From NCBI GenBank assembly GCA_029863525.1, contig JAOTVL010000014.1, forward strand, positions 1-41,648: a DNA stretch of 41,648 nucleotides. Reading direction: 5' to 3'. The position numbers were made by a program, and so were the translations under genes. Of this stretch, positions 26,039 through 34,549 are shown piece after piece. The notes beneath the pieces were generated by a model. The model was not told the origin of the DNA and made no database searches. It worked only from the letters and a program-made list of their open reading frames with translations. Within the stretch, counting starts at the first letter, position 1; each line of letters begins with the position of its first letter. This stretch comes from Gemmatimonadota bacterium (GTDB lineage: Bacteria; Gemmatimonadota; Gemmatimonadetes; Longimicrobiales; Gaopeijiaceae).

Positions 26039-27766
26039 TCACCCCACGGGGATCCTGCGAATCGTGAGACTCAGGAGCTCCAGGGATACGGGCTCCTCCC
26101 CGGTCACGAAGCCCCAACCCCAGACGCGGACCCGGTCTCCCTGGCCGAGCACCTCGGCCGCGCCAGCCAGAGTCGAAGGGCTCGCATCGTCTGCAGCGGT
26201 GATCGACGTGGTCTCGGTCAGCTGCAGAAGCCACCCGCTTTCGAGAACCACGGTTCCGGCCTCGACGTCGATCCGAGCGACGTCGCTCTCGAAGTCCTCG
26301 ACGGCGGTCTTGAGCACGATTCGACGCGCGACGATCACGAGCGGATCCTCGGACTCGAGCGTCCCGTATCCCCATGCCCGGACGATCCGACCACGCTCCA
26401 GCGCGGCCGCAATGTCCTCGAGACCATGTGGGCTGTGGTCGTGGTAGGCCACGACCTCCGTGTCACCGGTCAGCCGGATCTTCGCGCCGCTGGCCAGCAC
26501 GACCGTGCCTTCTTCGACGATGACGCGAGCGACCGTGCCCTCGAACTCGACCGAGGCCAAGTCGGGCTCGTGGGCCTTGAAGACCACGCGCAGGGCCTCG
26601 AGCACGAGCGGCTCTTCGCTCTCGACTTCGGCCTTGCCCCAAGCGACGACTTTCCTGCCGTCTTCGAGTGCGGCGGCGACGCCGACGAGGGTGCTCGGGC
26701 TGTGGTCGTCCGCGGCCACCACCTCGGTGTCGTCCGCGACCCGCGCCACCGTGCCATCCGCCAGCTCGAAGGTCCCGGCCTCCGGCGACACGGCTACGAC
26801 GACGCCCTCGAACTCCACGACGCGCGGCTCCTCGGGCTCGCGCTGCGCGAACGCGATCTTGAGCGCGAGCAGCGCGAGCGGCTCCTCGGACTCGACGGCG
26901 CCCTTGCCCCATGCCAGAACCCTCGAGCCCGCGGCGAGGGCTTCGGCAACCCCTTCGAGAGAGTGGATGAGCGCTTCGCCGCTGGCGACCTGCGTCCGGT
27001 CGGACACGCGGACCAAGGTGCCGTCCGTCAGGGTCAGGGTCCGGTCGCCGAGATCGACGGAGCGAACCGCACCCTCGAACTCCTCGACGTGCTCGAATTC
27101 GTGCTCGTGCGACTCGACGTCGGTCGTACCGTCGCTGATACGAAGCTGGATCCGCAGGCCGAGCACGTGGAGCCAGGCGTCGGGGTCGCCGTCCTGTCGG
27201 TCCGTGAGCAGCTCCAGGTTGTCGGCGTCGACGGCCAGGCGAAGTCGCCCCGTTCCGTCGCCGGTCACGGCCAGGGCGGCCGCGACGAACGAGCCGTCGT
27301 CGGGGTCTTGGGGCGTCGACGGCATGGCGCGCTCGGCGACGATCGGTGGCTCGCGCCCCGCCTCCAGCTCACGCCCGACTTCGGCGATGAACGCCTCCAT
27401 GGCGACTTCGTCACCACCGATCCAGAAGCGGGTGGTCTGGTCGAAGCCGACCTCGAGCTCGCCGAGCAGCAAAGTTGCCAGGCCCCCGAACGCGTCGGCC
27501 GAGATGGCCACCGCTCGACTCTGGACCCGCTCCTCACCGGACGTCGGGTAGGGGCGAACGGCGAGCTCTTTCGCCGTCAGACCGCCCGGCAGGAGCACGA
27601 CCTCGACCTGCGCGGGGCCGGAGATCATCGATGACTCGAGGCTCTGGAGGTCGAGAGACTGTACGAACAGATCGACCGAATCGGGCGTTGCGACTACGTC
27701 ACTGATGCCACATGCGCCGACAAAGGGCATGGCGGCGAGGACGAGTTTGCTGGCCAGTTTCTGCAT
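26039..27766 (-). CDS. Lipoprotein with four tandem DUF5666-type repeats
   Basis: 575 residues. The signal ends in a lipobox (V-G-A-C-G, Cys19), with AAGGAG ten bases before the ATG. Residues 30-225 are a separate part (DUF4382-like position: TGPAQVEVVLLP style strand followed by A-V-x-x-D-A-x-x-L), not assigned with confidence. Four homologous repeats follow at about 228-308, 316-397, 405-486 and 490-571: each runs F-E-G-x-V...V-x-x-E-x-G-T-x-x-L-x-x-G, T-x-V-V-A, L-x-x-A-A-x-x-L-x-x-G, V-x-A-W-G-x-G-x-x-E-S-E-(E/D)-P-L. DUF5666 is a small OB-like beta domain of unknown function, usually single or double. Residual DNA similarity between copies points to local duplication. Confidence 0.82.
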   Translation of the reverse strand: MQKLASKLVLAAMPFVGACGISDVVATPDSVDLFVQSLDLQSLESSMISGPAQVEVVLLPGGLTAKELAVRPYPTSGEERVQSRAVAISADAFGGLATLLLGELEVGFDQTTRFWIGGDEVAMEAFIAEVGRELEAGREPPIVAERAMPSTPQDPDDGSFVAAALAVTGDGTGRLRLAVDADNLELLTDRQDGDPDAWLHVLGLRIQLRISDGTTDVESHEHEFEHVEEFEGAVRSVDLGDRTLTLTDGTLVRVSDRTQVASGEALIHSLEGVAEALAAGSRVLAWGKGAVESEEPLALLALKIAFAQREPEEPRVVEFEGVVVAVSPEAGTFELADGTVARVADDTEVVAADDHSPSTLVGVAAALEDGRKVVAWGKAEVESEEPLVLEALRVVFKAHEPDLASVEFEGTVARVIVEEGTVVLASGAKIRLTGDTEVVAYHDHSPHGLEDIAAALERGRIVRAWGYGTLESEDPLVIVARRIVLKTAVEDFESDVARIDVEAGTVVLESGWLLQLTETTSITAADDASPSTLAGAAEVLGQGDRVRVWGWGFVTGEEPVSLELLSLTIRRIPVG

Positions 27767-28049
27767 GGTGCGGATACTCCTTGCTCATCGTCGCGGGGAG
27801 TCAGGCGGGGGAGAGCGCGACCCCCGGGCAAAGCGCAAGCGACGTGCCAGAGGCTGGTTCGCCCCTTAGTATGCAAGCGCCTTCACGCTCGTCCGACTCC
27901 GAGACGATTGCAGATCGCGAGGATCCTTGCGTAGCGCACCGATGTCGGCACACGGTTGAAGGTCCGATCTTCCCCATCCGTACGGTGTATGGCATCGCAC
28001 GTGAGGGTCTCGCGCCTCTGAGGCCCCGCCCCACGAGACATGGACCATC

Positions 28050-29027
28050 GTGAGCACAGCAACGACAACCCACGGGCCCGTCGAACGTCTCCGCGGAATC
28101 GTTCCCGACGCCGAGATCGCGGCGATCACGCCCCTGATCGAAGAGATCGAGGAGCTGAAGGTCCGTCGAAACGCGGTCGTATTGGCGCACAACTACATGA
28201 CGCCCGACATCTTCCACGGCGTCTCGGACCTGAAGGGCGACTCCCTCGCTCTGGCGAAGATGGCGGCCGAAACGGACGCGGACGTCATCGTCATGGCCGG
28301 CGTCCATTTCATGGCGGAGACCGCGAAGATCGTCAACGAACAAAAGACGGTCCTCATCCCCGACCTCGAAGCGGGGTGCTCACTGGCGGACGCCGTCACG
28401 GGGGCGGACGTTCGCCTGCTCCGTGAGCGGTATCCTGGCGTCCCCGTGGTCACGTACGTGAACACGTCGGCCGAGGTGAAAGCCGAGTCCGACATCTGCT
28501 GCACGTCGAGTAACGCGGTCCAGGTGGTCGAGTCGCTGGGCGCCGAACGCGTGATCTTCTTGCCCGATCAATACCTGGGCCGCTGGGTCGCGTCGCAGAC
28601 CGACGTCGACGTGATCCTCTGGGAAGGCTCGTGCATGGTCCATGAGCGCTTCACGGCCGAAGAGCTGAGGGCGTATCGCGCGCTCAACCCCGGCATCCAA
28701 ATCATCGCCCATCCCGAGTGCCCCCAGGACGTGCTCGCGGAAGCGGACTTCGTCGGATCGACGTCGGGAATGATCAACTGGGCCAAGACCGAGCGTCCGC
28801 GGCAGCTCGTCATGGTGACCGAGTGCTCCATGAGCGACAACGTCGCTGCCGAGGTGCCGGAGACCGAGTTCATCCGGCCGTGCAATCTCTGCCCGTACAT
28901 GAAGCTCATCACGCTACAAAAGATCCGGGACAGCCTCCTGGAGATGAAGCATGAGGTCCACGTTGAGCCGGAGATCGCGGCGCGGGCGCGGATCGCAGTG
29001 GAGCGCATGCTGGCGGTGCAGATCTGA
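28050..29027 (+). CDS. nadA: Quinolinate synthase
   Basis: 325 residues, GTG start. NadA condenses iminoaspartate with dihydroxyacetone phosphate to quinolinate using a [4Fe-4S] cluster in the cytoplasm. The family pattern is complete: [31 protein letters not shown], and the three cluster Cys in EAGCSLAD (Cys110), EGSCMVH (Cys195) and NLCPYMK (Cys281), plus HPECP, STSGMI and VTECSM. nadC follows at once, overlapping its stop. No nadB is in the window, so iminoaspartate must come from an oxidase or dehydrogenase encoded elsewhere. The 283 bases before this gene hold no other gene that I can see. Confidence 0.96.
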   Translation: MSTATTTHGPVERLRGIVPDAEIAAITPLIEEIEELKVRRNAVVLAHNYMTPDIFHGVSDLKGDSLALAKMAAETDADVIVMAGVHFMAETAKIVNEQKTVLIPDLEAGCSLADAVTGADVRLLRERYPGVPVVTYVNTSAEVKAESDICCTSSNAVQVVESLGAERVIFLPDQYLGRWVASQTDVDVILWEGSCMVHERFTAEELRAYRALNPGIQIIAHPECPQDVLAEADFVGSTSGMINWAKTERPRQLVMVTECSMSDNVAAEVPETEFIRPCNLCPYMKLITLQKIRDSLLEMKHEVHVEPEIAARARIAVERMLAVQI

Positions 29028-29884
29028 GCAGAGACGTCGGGTCGGGCCTCGACGCTTTTCTCCTCGCTGCGCTCGACGAAGACCTGGCCGAACGGGGGGA
29101 CGTCACCTCCGCGGCGACCGTACCTGAAGACGCCACCGCGACGGCTCACATCGTCGCGCGCGAATCCGGCTGCGTGGCCGGTCTCGGCGTCGCACTGCGT
29201 GTCTTCGAGCTCCTTGACGACGGGATCGCCGTGGGCGCCCTCGTCTCGGATGGAGCGATCGTGGAGGCGGGAGCGCGACTCGCCTCCGTCGACGGCCCCG
29301 CTCGTTCGATCCTCGCCGCCGAGCGGCTCGCGCTGAATCTGCTCGGCCAGCTCAGCGGCGTCGCAACCGCGACGCGTGCCCTCGTCGATCGAGTGGATGG
29401 CACGAAAGCGCGCATCCTCGACACCCGAAAGACCGTTCCCCTGCTCAGAAGCCTCCAAAAGCAGGCCGTCGTCGCGGGGGGAGGTGAAAACCACCGCATG
29501 GGGCTTTACGACCAGGTCTTGATCAAGGACAACCACGCCGAAGCGGTCGGCTCCGCCGCCGAGGCCGTGCGTCGAGCCCGCGCCTTCGTCAGCGACCACT
29601 ACGAGGGCGAGGAGATCCTCGTCGAGGTAGAGATCGACGAGCTGGCAGACTTGGAGTCGGTGATCGAGGCGGGCGCCGACGTGGTCATGCTCGACAACAT
29701 GTCCCCCCAACTGATGCGGGAGGCCGTGCACCTCGCGAACGGGCGCGTCGTCCTCGAAGCGTCCGGCGGGATCACGCTCGACACCGTGAGGGCCGTCGCC
29801 GAGTCCGGGGTCCACCAGATCTCGGTCGGCTGGATCACACATTCGGCGCCCGCATTGGACGTGGCGCTGGACTTCGAGGGGTAG
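29024..29884 (+). CDS. nadC: Nicotinate-nucleotide pyrophosphorylase (carboxylating)
   Basis: NadC converts quinolinate and PRPP to nicotinate mononucleotide, the step after NadA. Family segments are plain: [77 protein letters not shown] and the end ISVGWITHS. The frame has no ATG, GTG or TTG between the upstream stop and 29174, yet the conserved N-terminal residues are encoded before 29174. The only plausible start is CTG at 29024, overlapping the nadA stop (CTGA), giving 286 residues, the normal family length. A GTG start at 29174 would delete about 50 conserved residues. An error in the sequence or a slippery fusion with nadA are the alternatives. Confidence 0.85.
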   Translation: MSRDVGSGLDAFLLAALDEDLAERGDVTSAATVPEDATATAHIVARESGCVAGLGVALRVFELLDDGIAVGALVSDGAIVEAGARLASVDGPARSILAAERLALNLLGQLSGVATATRALVDRVDGTKARILDTRKTVPLLRSLQKQAVVAGGGENHRMGLYDQVLIKDNHAEAVGSAAEAVRRARAFVSDHYEGEEILVEVEIDELADLESVIEAGADVVMLDNMSPQLMREAVHLANGRVVLEASGGITLDTVRAVAESGVHQISVGWITHSAPALDVALDFEG

Positions 29885-29981
29885 GGCAAAGGCGGCCGGT
29901 ACCCGCCGGGCCCCGACACTCGCGCGTCTCGGCGCATGGTCTCATGTTGGGCCGGGCAGCCGTGGCTCCGGAGGCTCGTCG

Positions 29982-32900
29982 ATGTCCCAACCCATTTCCC
30001 GCCTGAACGCCGCCCTCCGCGGCCGCTACCGGATCGAGCGAGAGCTCGGCGAGGGGGGAATGGCGACGGTATACGTCGCAGCGGATCTGAGCCACGACCG
30101 CCAAGTGGCGATTAAGGTCCTGCGACCCGAATACGCCGACGCCGTCAACGGCGAACGATTTTCGCGCGAAATCAGGCTCATGCGGAGGATAGCGCACTCC
30201 AGCGTGCTTCCGGTACTCGACTCCGGAGTTGCAGCCGGGCTCCCCTTCTACGCGACGCCATACCTGCCCGAGGGTTCGCTTCGGGACAGACTGCTGAAGG
30301 AGCGGCAGCTGGCGCTCGATGAGTCGTACCAATACACGCTGGATCTACTCGAAGCGGTCGGCGCAGCCCACGCCTCCGGCATCCTGCATCGCGATATCAA
30401 GCCGGAGAACCTGTTCATCGAAGACGGTCGCATTATAGTCGCCGATTTCGGAATCGCCCGAGCGCTCGAGGACGCAGGTGCCAACAAGCTCACCAAGACG
30501 GGGGTGGTGTTAGGTACGCCTGGGTACATGAGCCCCGAGCAGGCGACCGGGGACGGGCCGCTCGATGCACGTTCGGACGTCTACAGTATCGGATGCGTGC
30601 TTTTCGAGCTCCTCGCGGGTGAGCCACCTTACACCGGACGCTCGAGTCAGGCGATTATCGCCCGCCAGCTAAGCCAGCCCGTCCCGGACCTCCGCGTGCT
30701 ACGAGACAGTGTTTCTCTGCCTGTTAGCGACGTTCTCAAGAAGGCCCTCGCTAGGTCGCCTGCTGATCGCTTCGCGTCTTGCGAATCGTTCGCGGAAGCC
30801 CTGAATGGAGCCATCGCGGCGGGTAATGCGGGGGAAGGATTCCGCAGCGAAAAGCGCTCCAGACGGCTCGCATTCCTCACAGGAGCCCTCTTCGTCATTG
30901 TCGGAACATGGGTCGGTATCGATTCCTGGCGCGAACGCGAAGAACTGCAACTGCGAGACGACCACTATCTCGTGCTTCCGTTCGACTATTCCAGCGCGGA
31001 TACCAACGTTCCGAGGCTCGACGAGGTGCGTCAGTTCCGGGACGCGCTCTCACGTTGGTCTGGTCTCACGGTGGTCGATCCACTGTCCGTTCAAGAGCTG
31101 GTGACCGATGAATCCGTCACCGATCGAGAGGCCGATCGAATCGCGAGGGCGGTCGGAGCGGGCTGGTACATTCGAGGGGAAGTCTCCTCGTCCGGAGATT
31201 CGCTGCGGGTCTATGCCTCCCTTCGCCGCACCGGAGGCGATGCCGTCGAAGCCGACGCCGTGCTTCGCGTCGGCGTCGATCAAGCCGACCGTCGTGAGCC
31301 CCTTACTCGCCTTGCCGATCAACTCCTGTTTCGAGGACACCCACCGAGATCCCAGGAGGTTGGGAGCAATTCCTTTCCTGCCCAGTGGGCATTCTTTGCG
31401 GGGCAGGCGGCCCTCGACACCTGGGACCTGGCCGCGGCGGAAGTCGCATTCGGACAGGCTACTTCAGAGGACCCACAATTTGCGGCCGCGCACCTCTGGT
31501 TGGCCGTCACACGCGCGTGGATAGCTCAACCAGTTTCTCGATGGGTCGTTGCGGCCGAGCAGGCTGCGCTGGGGGCCGCCACGCTAGCACCCAGAGATTC
31601 AGCAACGTCCGTTGCGATCTTGGCGATGGCCCGGGAAGAGGTAGCTGGATCCTGCGCCTCCTGGGCCGCGATGACCGAAACGTGGCCAAACGACTTCGTC
31701 GCCTGGTACGGCAGCGCGCACTGCCAGGCTCGTGACGACATCGTGGTGTTGGACGAGCGAAGTCCCTCGGGATTCAGCTTTCGGTCCAGCGAGCACAACG
31801 CGCTCCAGGGATATCGACGAGCGTTCGCGCTTCGGCCCGCGGTTCTGTCGGCATTCAGCGCCCGCTCGTTCGAGCCGCTCCGGCGGCTCTTCAAGACGTC
31901 CGGCAACGAGCGCCGCTTCGGTCGCAGTTCAACCGCCACCCAGGAGCGATTCGTGGCGGACCTGTCATGGGACGGCGATACGCTGGCTCTGGTTCCCTAT
32001 CCTCTTTCTGATCAGACGGCTCGCCTCGGTGCCAGCCCCGCTGCAATCGAAAGGGCAGTCCGCCGCCAGCGCGAGCTCTTCCGGGATGTGACGTCAGCTT
32101 GGGTGACTGAGGACCCGGCTTCCTCGAAGGCAATGCTCGCCTTCTCGATCGCGCTCCACCAATTGGGTGAGAGGACAGCCTTGGATTCGATCTCGAAGGC
32201 GAGAGTGCTCGCGGTCGAAGTCGAGGACGAGCGACTTGCAATGGTCGCGGAGGTTTGGTTGCGGCTATCTCGAGCATTGCCTTCCAACATTCGTGAGGTT
32301 GAGCGGGCACGATCGATTGCGGATACACTGTTGCTGAGCAGCAGCGCTCCCAGCGATCCGTTGCTCATGTCGGGGCTCGCCGCCCTCACGGGGCGCGCAG
32401 GCCAGGCGGTCGAGTTGGCTACGCACGCGCGTGCTGCGGCCGAACTCGAGGTTCCGGTGTCCCTTCGTGGTCTCGCGGAGCCTCTGTTGGTATTGTCGGC
32501 GATGGGCGCTGCTCCTGATACGCTGGCGCTCCTTCGAAGGCGAACGGGCGCGCGGATCGAAAGGTTCGTCGACGGTCCTGATCGCGAGATCGCTGCCATG
32601 CGCTGGTTGGCGCGGCCCGCGACGCTCGCATTCTCCTCCGCTAGCCTCGAGACGGCCTCGTCCCTCATCGGATTGGATCCGCTCCTCGATGCTCAGGTCT
32701 CTTGGCTCGAGGGAGATACGGCCGCAGCTCGCGCGAGCCTCGAGGATTTCGGTCGCGCGAGGAGCGATCTTCGGCCCGGTACGATCACGCTCGACGCCCT
32801 GTATCCCGAGGCTGAACTCTGGGTGTTCCTCGGCTACCCTGAGCGGGCGACCGAGTGGATCGATCCGACCTTGGACGCGCTCGCGGAGAGCGCCCCCCAT

Positions 32901-33104
32901 ATCCTCGGTTCCCCGGTGCGCGCGGCGTCCTTGGTTCGGGCCTTAGCCCTCAGGGCACGCTTGGCCCAAGAACTGGGCGATACCGAAGGGGCGCGCACGT
33001 GGGCACAAGCGTTCGTTGCCCTCTGGATAGACGCGGACGACAACCTTCAGTCGCTCGTTACGGAGATGGCAGAGATCGCCTCCGGGCAGTTCCCGCCACC
33101 GTAG
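29982..33104 (+). CDS. Ser/Thr protein kinase with TM anchor and TPR-like sensor region
   Basis: 1,040 residues, start supported by GGAGG seven bases upstream. Kinase domain about 16-275: GEGGMATV (23-30), Lys45 in VAIKVL, catalytic HRDIKPEN (136-143), DFG (155-157), activation segment to SPEQ, as in PknB-type kinases that phosphorylate Ser/Thr. A single membrane helix lies near 297-313 (AFLTGALFVIVGTWVGI). The rest is probably periplasmic: first a TolB/FlgO-like alpha/beta domain (YLVLPFDYSSADTN, RAVGAGWYIRGEV), then helical TPR-like repeats to the end (FFAGQAALDTWDLAAAEVAF). Such kinases are plentiful in Gemmatimonadota and Acidobacteriota. The base composition looks lower in GC than its neighbours. 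Confidence 0.92.
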   Translation: MSQPISRLNAALRGRYRIERELGEGGMATVYVAADLSHDRQVAIKVLRPEYADAVNGERFSREIRLMRRIAHSSVLPVLDSGVAAGLPFYATPYLPEGSLRDRLLKERQLALDESYQYTLDLLEAVGAAHASGILHRDIKPENLFIEDGRIIVADFGIARALEDAGANKLTKTGVVLGTPGYMSPEQATGDGPLDARSDVYSIGCVLFELLAGEPPYTGRSSQAIIARQLSQPVPDLRVLRDSVSLPVSDVLKKALARSPADRFASCESFAEALNGAIAAGNAGEGFRSEKRSRRLAFLTGALFVIVGTWVGIDSWREREELQLRDDHYLVLPFDYSSADTNVPRLDEVRQFRDALSRWSGLTVVDPLSVQELVTDESVTDREADRIARAVGAGWYIRGEVSSSGDSLRVYASLRRTGGDAVEADAVLRVGVDQADRREPLTRLADQLLFRGHPPRSQEVGSNSFPAQWAFFAGQAALDTWDLAAAEVAFGQATSEDPQFAAAHLWLAVTRAWIAQPVSRWVVAAEQAALGAATLAPRDSATSVAILAMAREEVAGSCASWAAMTETWPNDFVAWYGSAHCQARDDIVVLDERSPSGFSFRSSEHNALQGYRRAFALRPAVLSAFSARSFEPLRRLFKTSGNERRFGRSSTATQERFVADLSWDGDTLALVPYPLSDQTARLGASPAAIERAVRRQRELFRDVTSAWVTEDPASSKAMLAFSIALHQLGERTALDSISKARVLAVEVEDERLAMVAEVWLRLSRALPSNIREVERARSIADTLLLSSSAPSDPLLMSGLAALTGRAGQAVELATHARAAAELEVPVSLRGLAEPLLVLSAMGAAPDTLALLRRRTGARIERFVDGPDREIAAMRWLARPATLAFSSASLETASSLIGLDPLLDAQVSWLEGDTAAARASLEDFGRARSDLRPGTITLDALYPEAELWVFLGYPERATEWIDPTLDALAESAPHILGSPVRAASLVRALALRARLAQELGDTEGARTWAQAFVALWIDADDNLQSLVTEMAEIASGQFPPP

Positions 33105-33116
33105 CGCACGCTCCGC

Positions 33117-34301
33117 CTACAGGAGCTCGCAGCAGCCCTGAGGGCACCGCATCCAGCCCCCTTCGTCGAGGACGCGCCACCTCCAACGCACGGTCCCCGG
33201 ATCGGCGACCGGGTTCGAGACAAAGTGGCGGGTAATGCACTTGTACTTGTCTGCTTCCGGTGCAGATCCCGGACGCGACAGTCTCGCCCACCACGTGGGT
33301 GGACCGACGCAGGCGGATTTGTCCGCCACCCCTTCCGTCCCAACGCACGTCGCCTCGTCCCCTTGGCACAACTCGATCCGGCTGAGCCGATCGGCGGTGG
33401 CCGGAACGAAATTGAATTCCGCTGCATACGCGGGAAGCGCGCCTGTGAGCGAGACCTCCGCGACGAACAACCACCTTCCGGCAAAGTCCGCCGCCGAATA
33501 GCGACCGAGATCGGGGGCCGGATAGATGGTTCCCATGACCCCCGACGGGACGAGGGAGTCCCCGTCCACGACGGCGAGAATCTGCTGGTCGTGCCAACCC
33601 ACGATGTCGCGCGTACGATCACCCGTGTCGCTGACGGGCGCCGGCGTAAACCCTCTCGGCCCGACGTCGCACCATCGGCGCGGGCCGCACCACATCGTCA
33701 CGTACTGGACCCGGTCGTGGTACGCCCACCGTGCCACCTGCGGGAAGTCCCTCTCCTCGTACTCGGAGGAATACGACGGGACTCGCACATCTAGATTGAC
33801 GAAGTCATTTGGCCCCCGGGGCAAGGTGGCCGAGCACTCATGCTCATTCTGGATGCTGACGAGTCTGGCCACGAGCGGGCTTCCAGCCTGCGGATTCGGC
33901 TCGACGAGAAGACACTGAAAGAACCGAGTCTCTTCCGGGTATCCTGAGGGCGGACGGAGTCCGAGCGGGTCGTACGATCCACCTTCCTCCGAGACGATGA
34001 GCGCCACGAACGTCTCGGTATCGTACGCCTGCTCGCCCATGAAGACCGCAAAGAGCGATGTATAGCCCTCCTCCTCGATGAAGCGCTGACAATCATGTAG
34101 CTCGGGGATCGCGAGACGGTCGGGAGAGAACTGCGTGGTCGAGGCCGGATCCCTCTCGGCCCACGTTGGGTCGTGCGGGCACTCCCTCCGATCGAAGTTC
34201 GCGTCCGTCTTCGTGGCTCGGGGTGACGCGCAGGCCAAGGCAAGCAGTAGGGGAAGGCTCAGGGTGGTCAGGGCGAGAACGCCCTTTCGCGTAACGTGCA
34301 T
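33117..34301 (-). CDS. Cys-rich lipoprotein of unknown function
   Basis: 394 residues. The start at 34301 follows GGAGG by five bases; the longer frame's ATG contains that site and is rejected. A lipobox (LALLLALAC type, A-L-A-C-A) makes Cys24 the lipidation site. The mature part has 13 further Cys, including E-C-P, M-W-C-G-P-R-R-W-C-D-V-G, C-Q-G-D-E-A-T-C and the end C-P-Q-G-C-C, so a set of disulfides in the envelope is likely. No family recognised. Its last base lies 12 bases from the convergent kinase gene. Composition resembles the kinase gene rather than the GC-rich genes either side. Confidence 0.75.
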   Translation of the reverse strand: MHVTRKGVLALTTLSLPLLLALACASPRATKTDANFDRRECPHDPTWAERDPASTTQFSPDRLAIPELHDCQRFIEEEGYTSLFAVFMGEQAYDTETFVALIVSEEGGSYDPLGLRPPSGYPEETRFFQCLLVEPNPQAGSPLVARLVSIQNEHECSATLPRGPNDFVNLDVRVPSYSSEYEERDFPQVARWAYHDRVQYVTMWCGPRRWCDVGPRGFTPAPVSDTGDRTRDIVGWHDQQILAVVDGDSLVPSGVMGTIYPAPDLGRYSAADFAGRWLFVAEVSLTGALPAYAAEFNFVPATADRLSRIELCQGDEATCVGTEGVADKSACVGPPTWWARLSRPGSAPEADKYKCITRHFVSNPVADPGTVRWRWRVLDEGGWMRCPQGCCELL

Positions 34302-34306
34302 GGGGT

Positions 34307-34311
34307 CCTCC
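34307..34311 (-). promoter_or_regulatory. Ribosome binding site fixing the start at 34301
   Basis: GGAGG on the minus strand five bases before the ATG at 34301, overlapping an earlier in-frame ATG at 34313, which therefore cannot be the start. Confidence 0.8.
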
Positions 34312-34549
34312 ATCAGTCAGGTGACTTGCACGCGGCCCAGGCTCGACCTATCGGCGGGTTGCCGGATCAGTGGTCCCCGTGCACGTCCCGTCAATCTTTC
34401 GGCCGATCGTCAATCGCGCAAGCAATCCGCATCCGCAAGTGCCTACCAGGCCCTCCGCGGATGGCGTGACCGGCGCATCGGCTTGCGCACTGGTCTTCTC
34501 GCCGGCAGAGTCACGGCCGAGATGGCCCCGACTCCCGACCGAGGTGCCG

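Noticed and set aside
27767-28049. Longest gene-free stretch, searched for a riboswitch, NAD-regulator site or small gene
   Set aside because: No convincing hairpin with a T tract, inverted operator or start with a ribosome site was seen.
29174-29884. nadC starting at the GTG at 29174
   Set aside because: It would drop about 50 residues that match NadC, including the EDL...GDVTS segment.
29888-29912. Short GC-rich hairpin after nadC
   Set aside because: The stem is only about five pairs (GGCGG/CCGCC) with no T tract; too weak to call a terminator.
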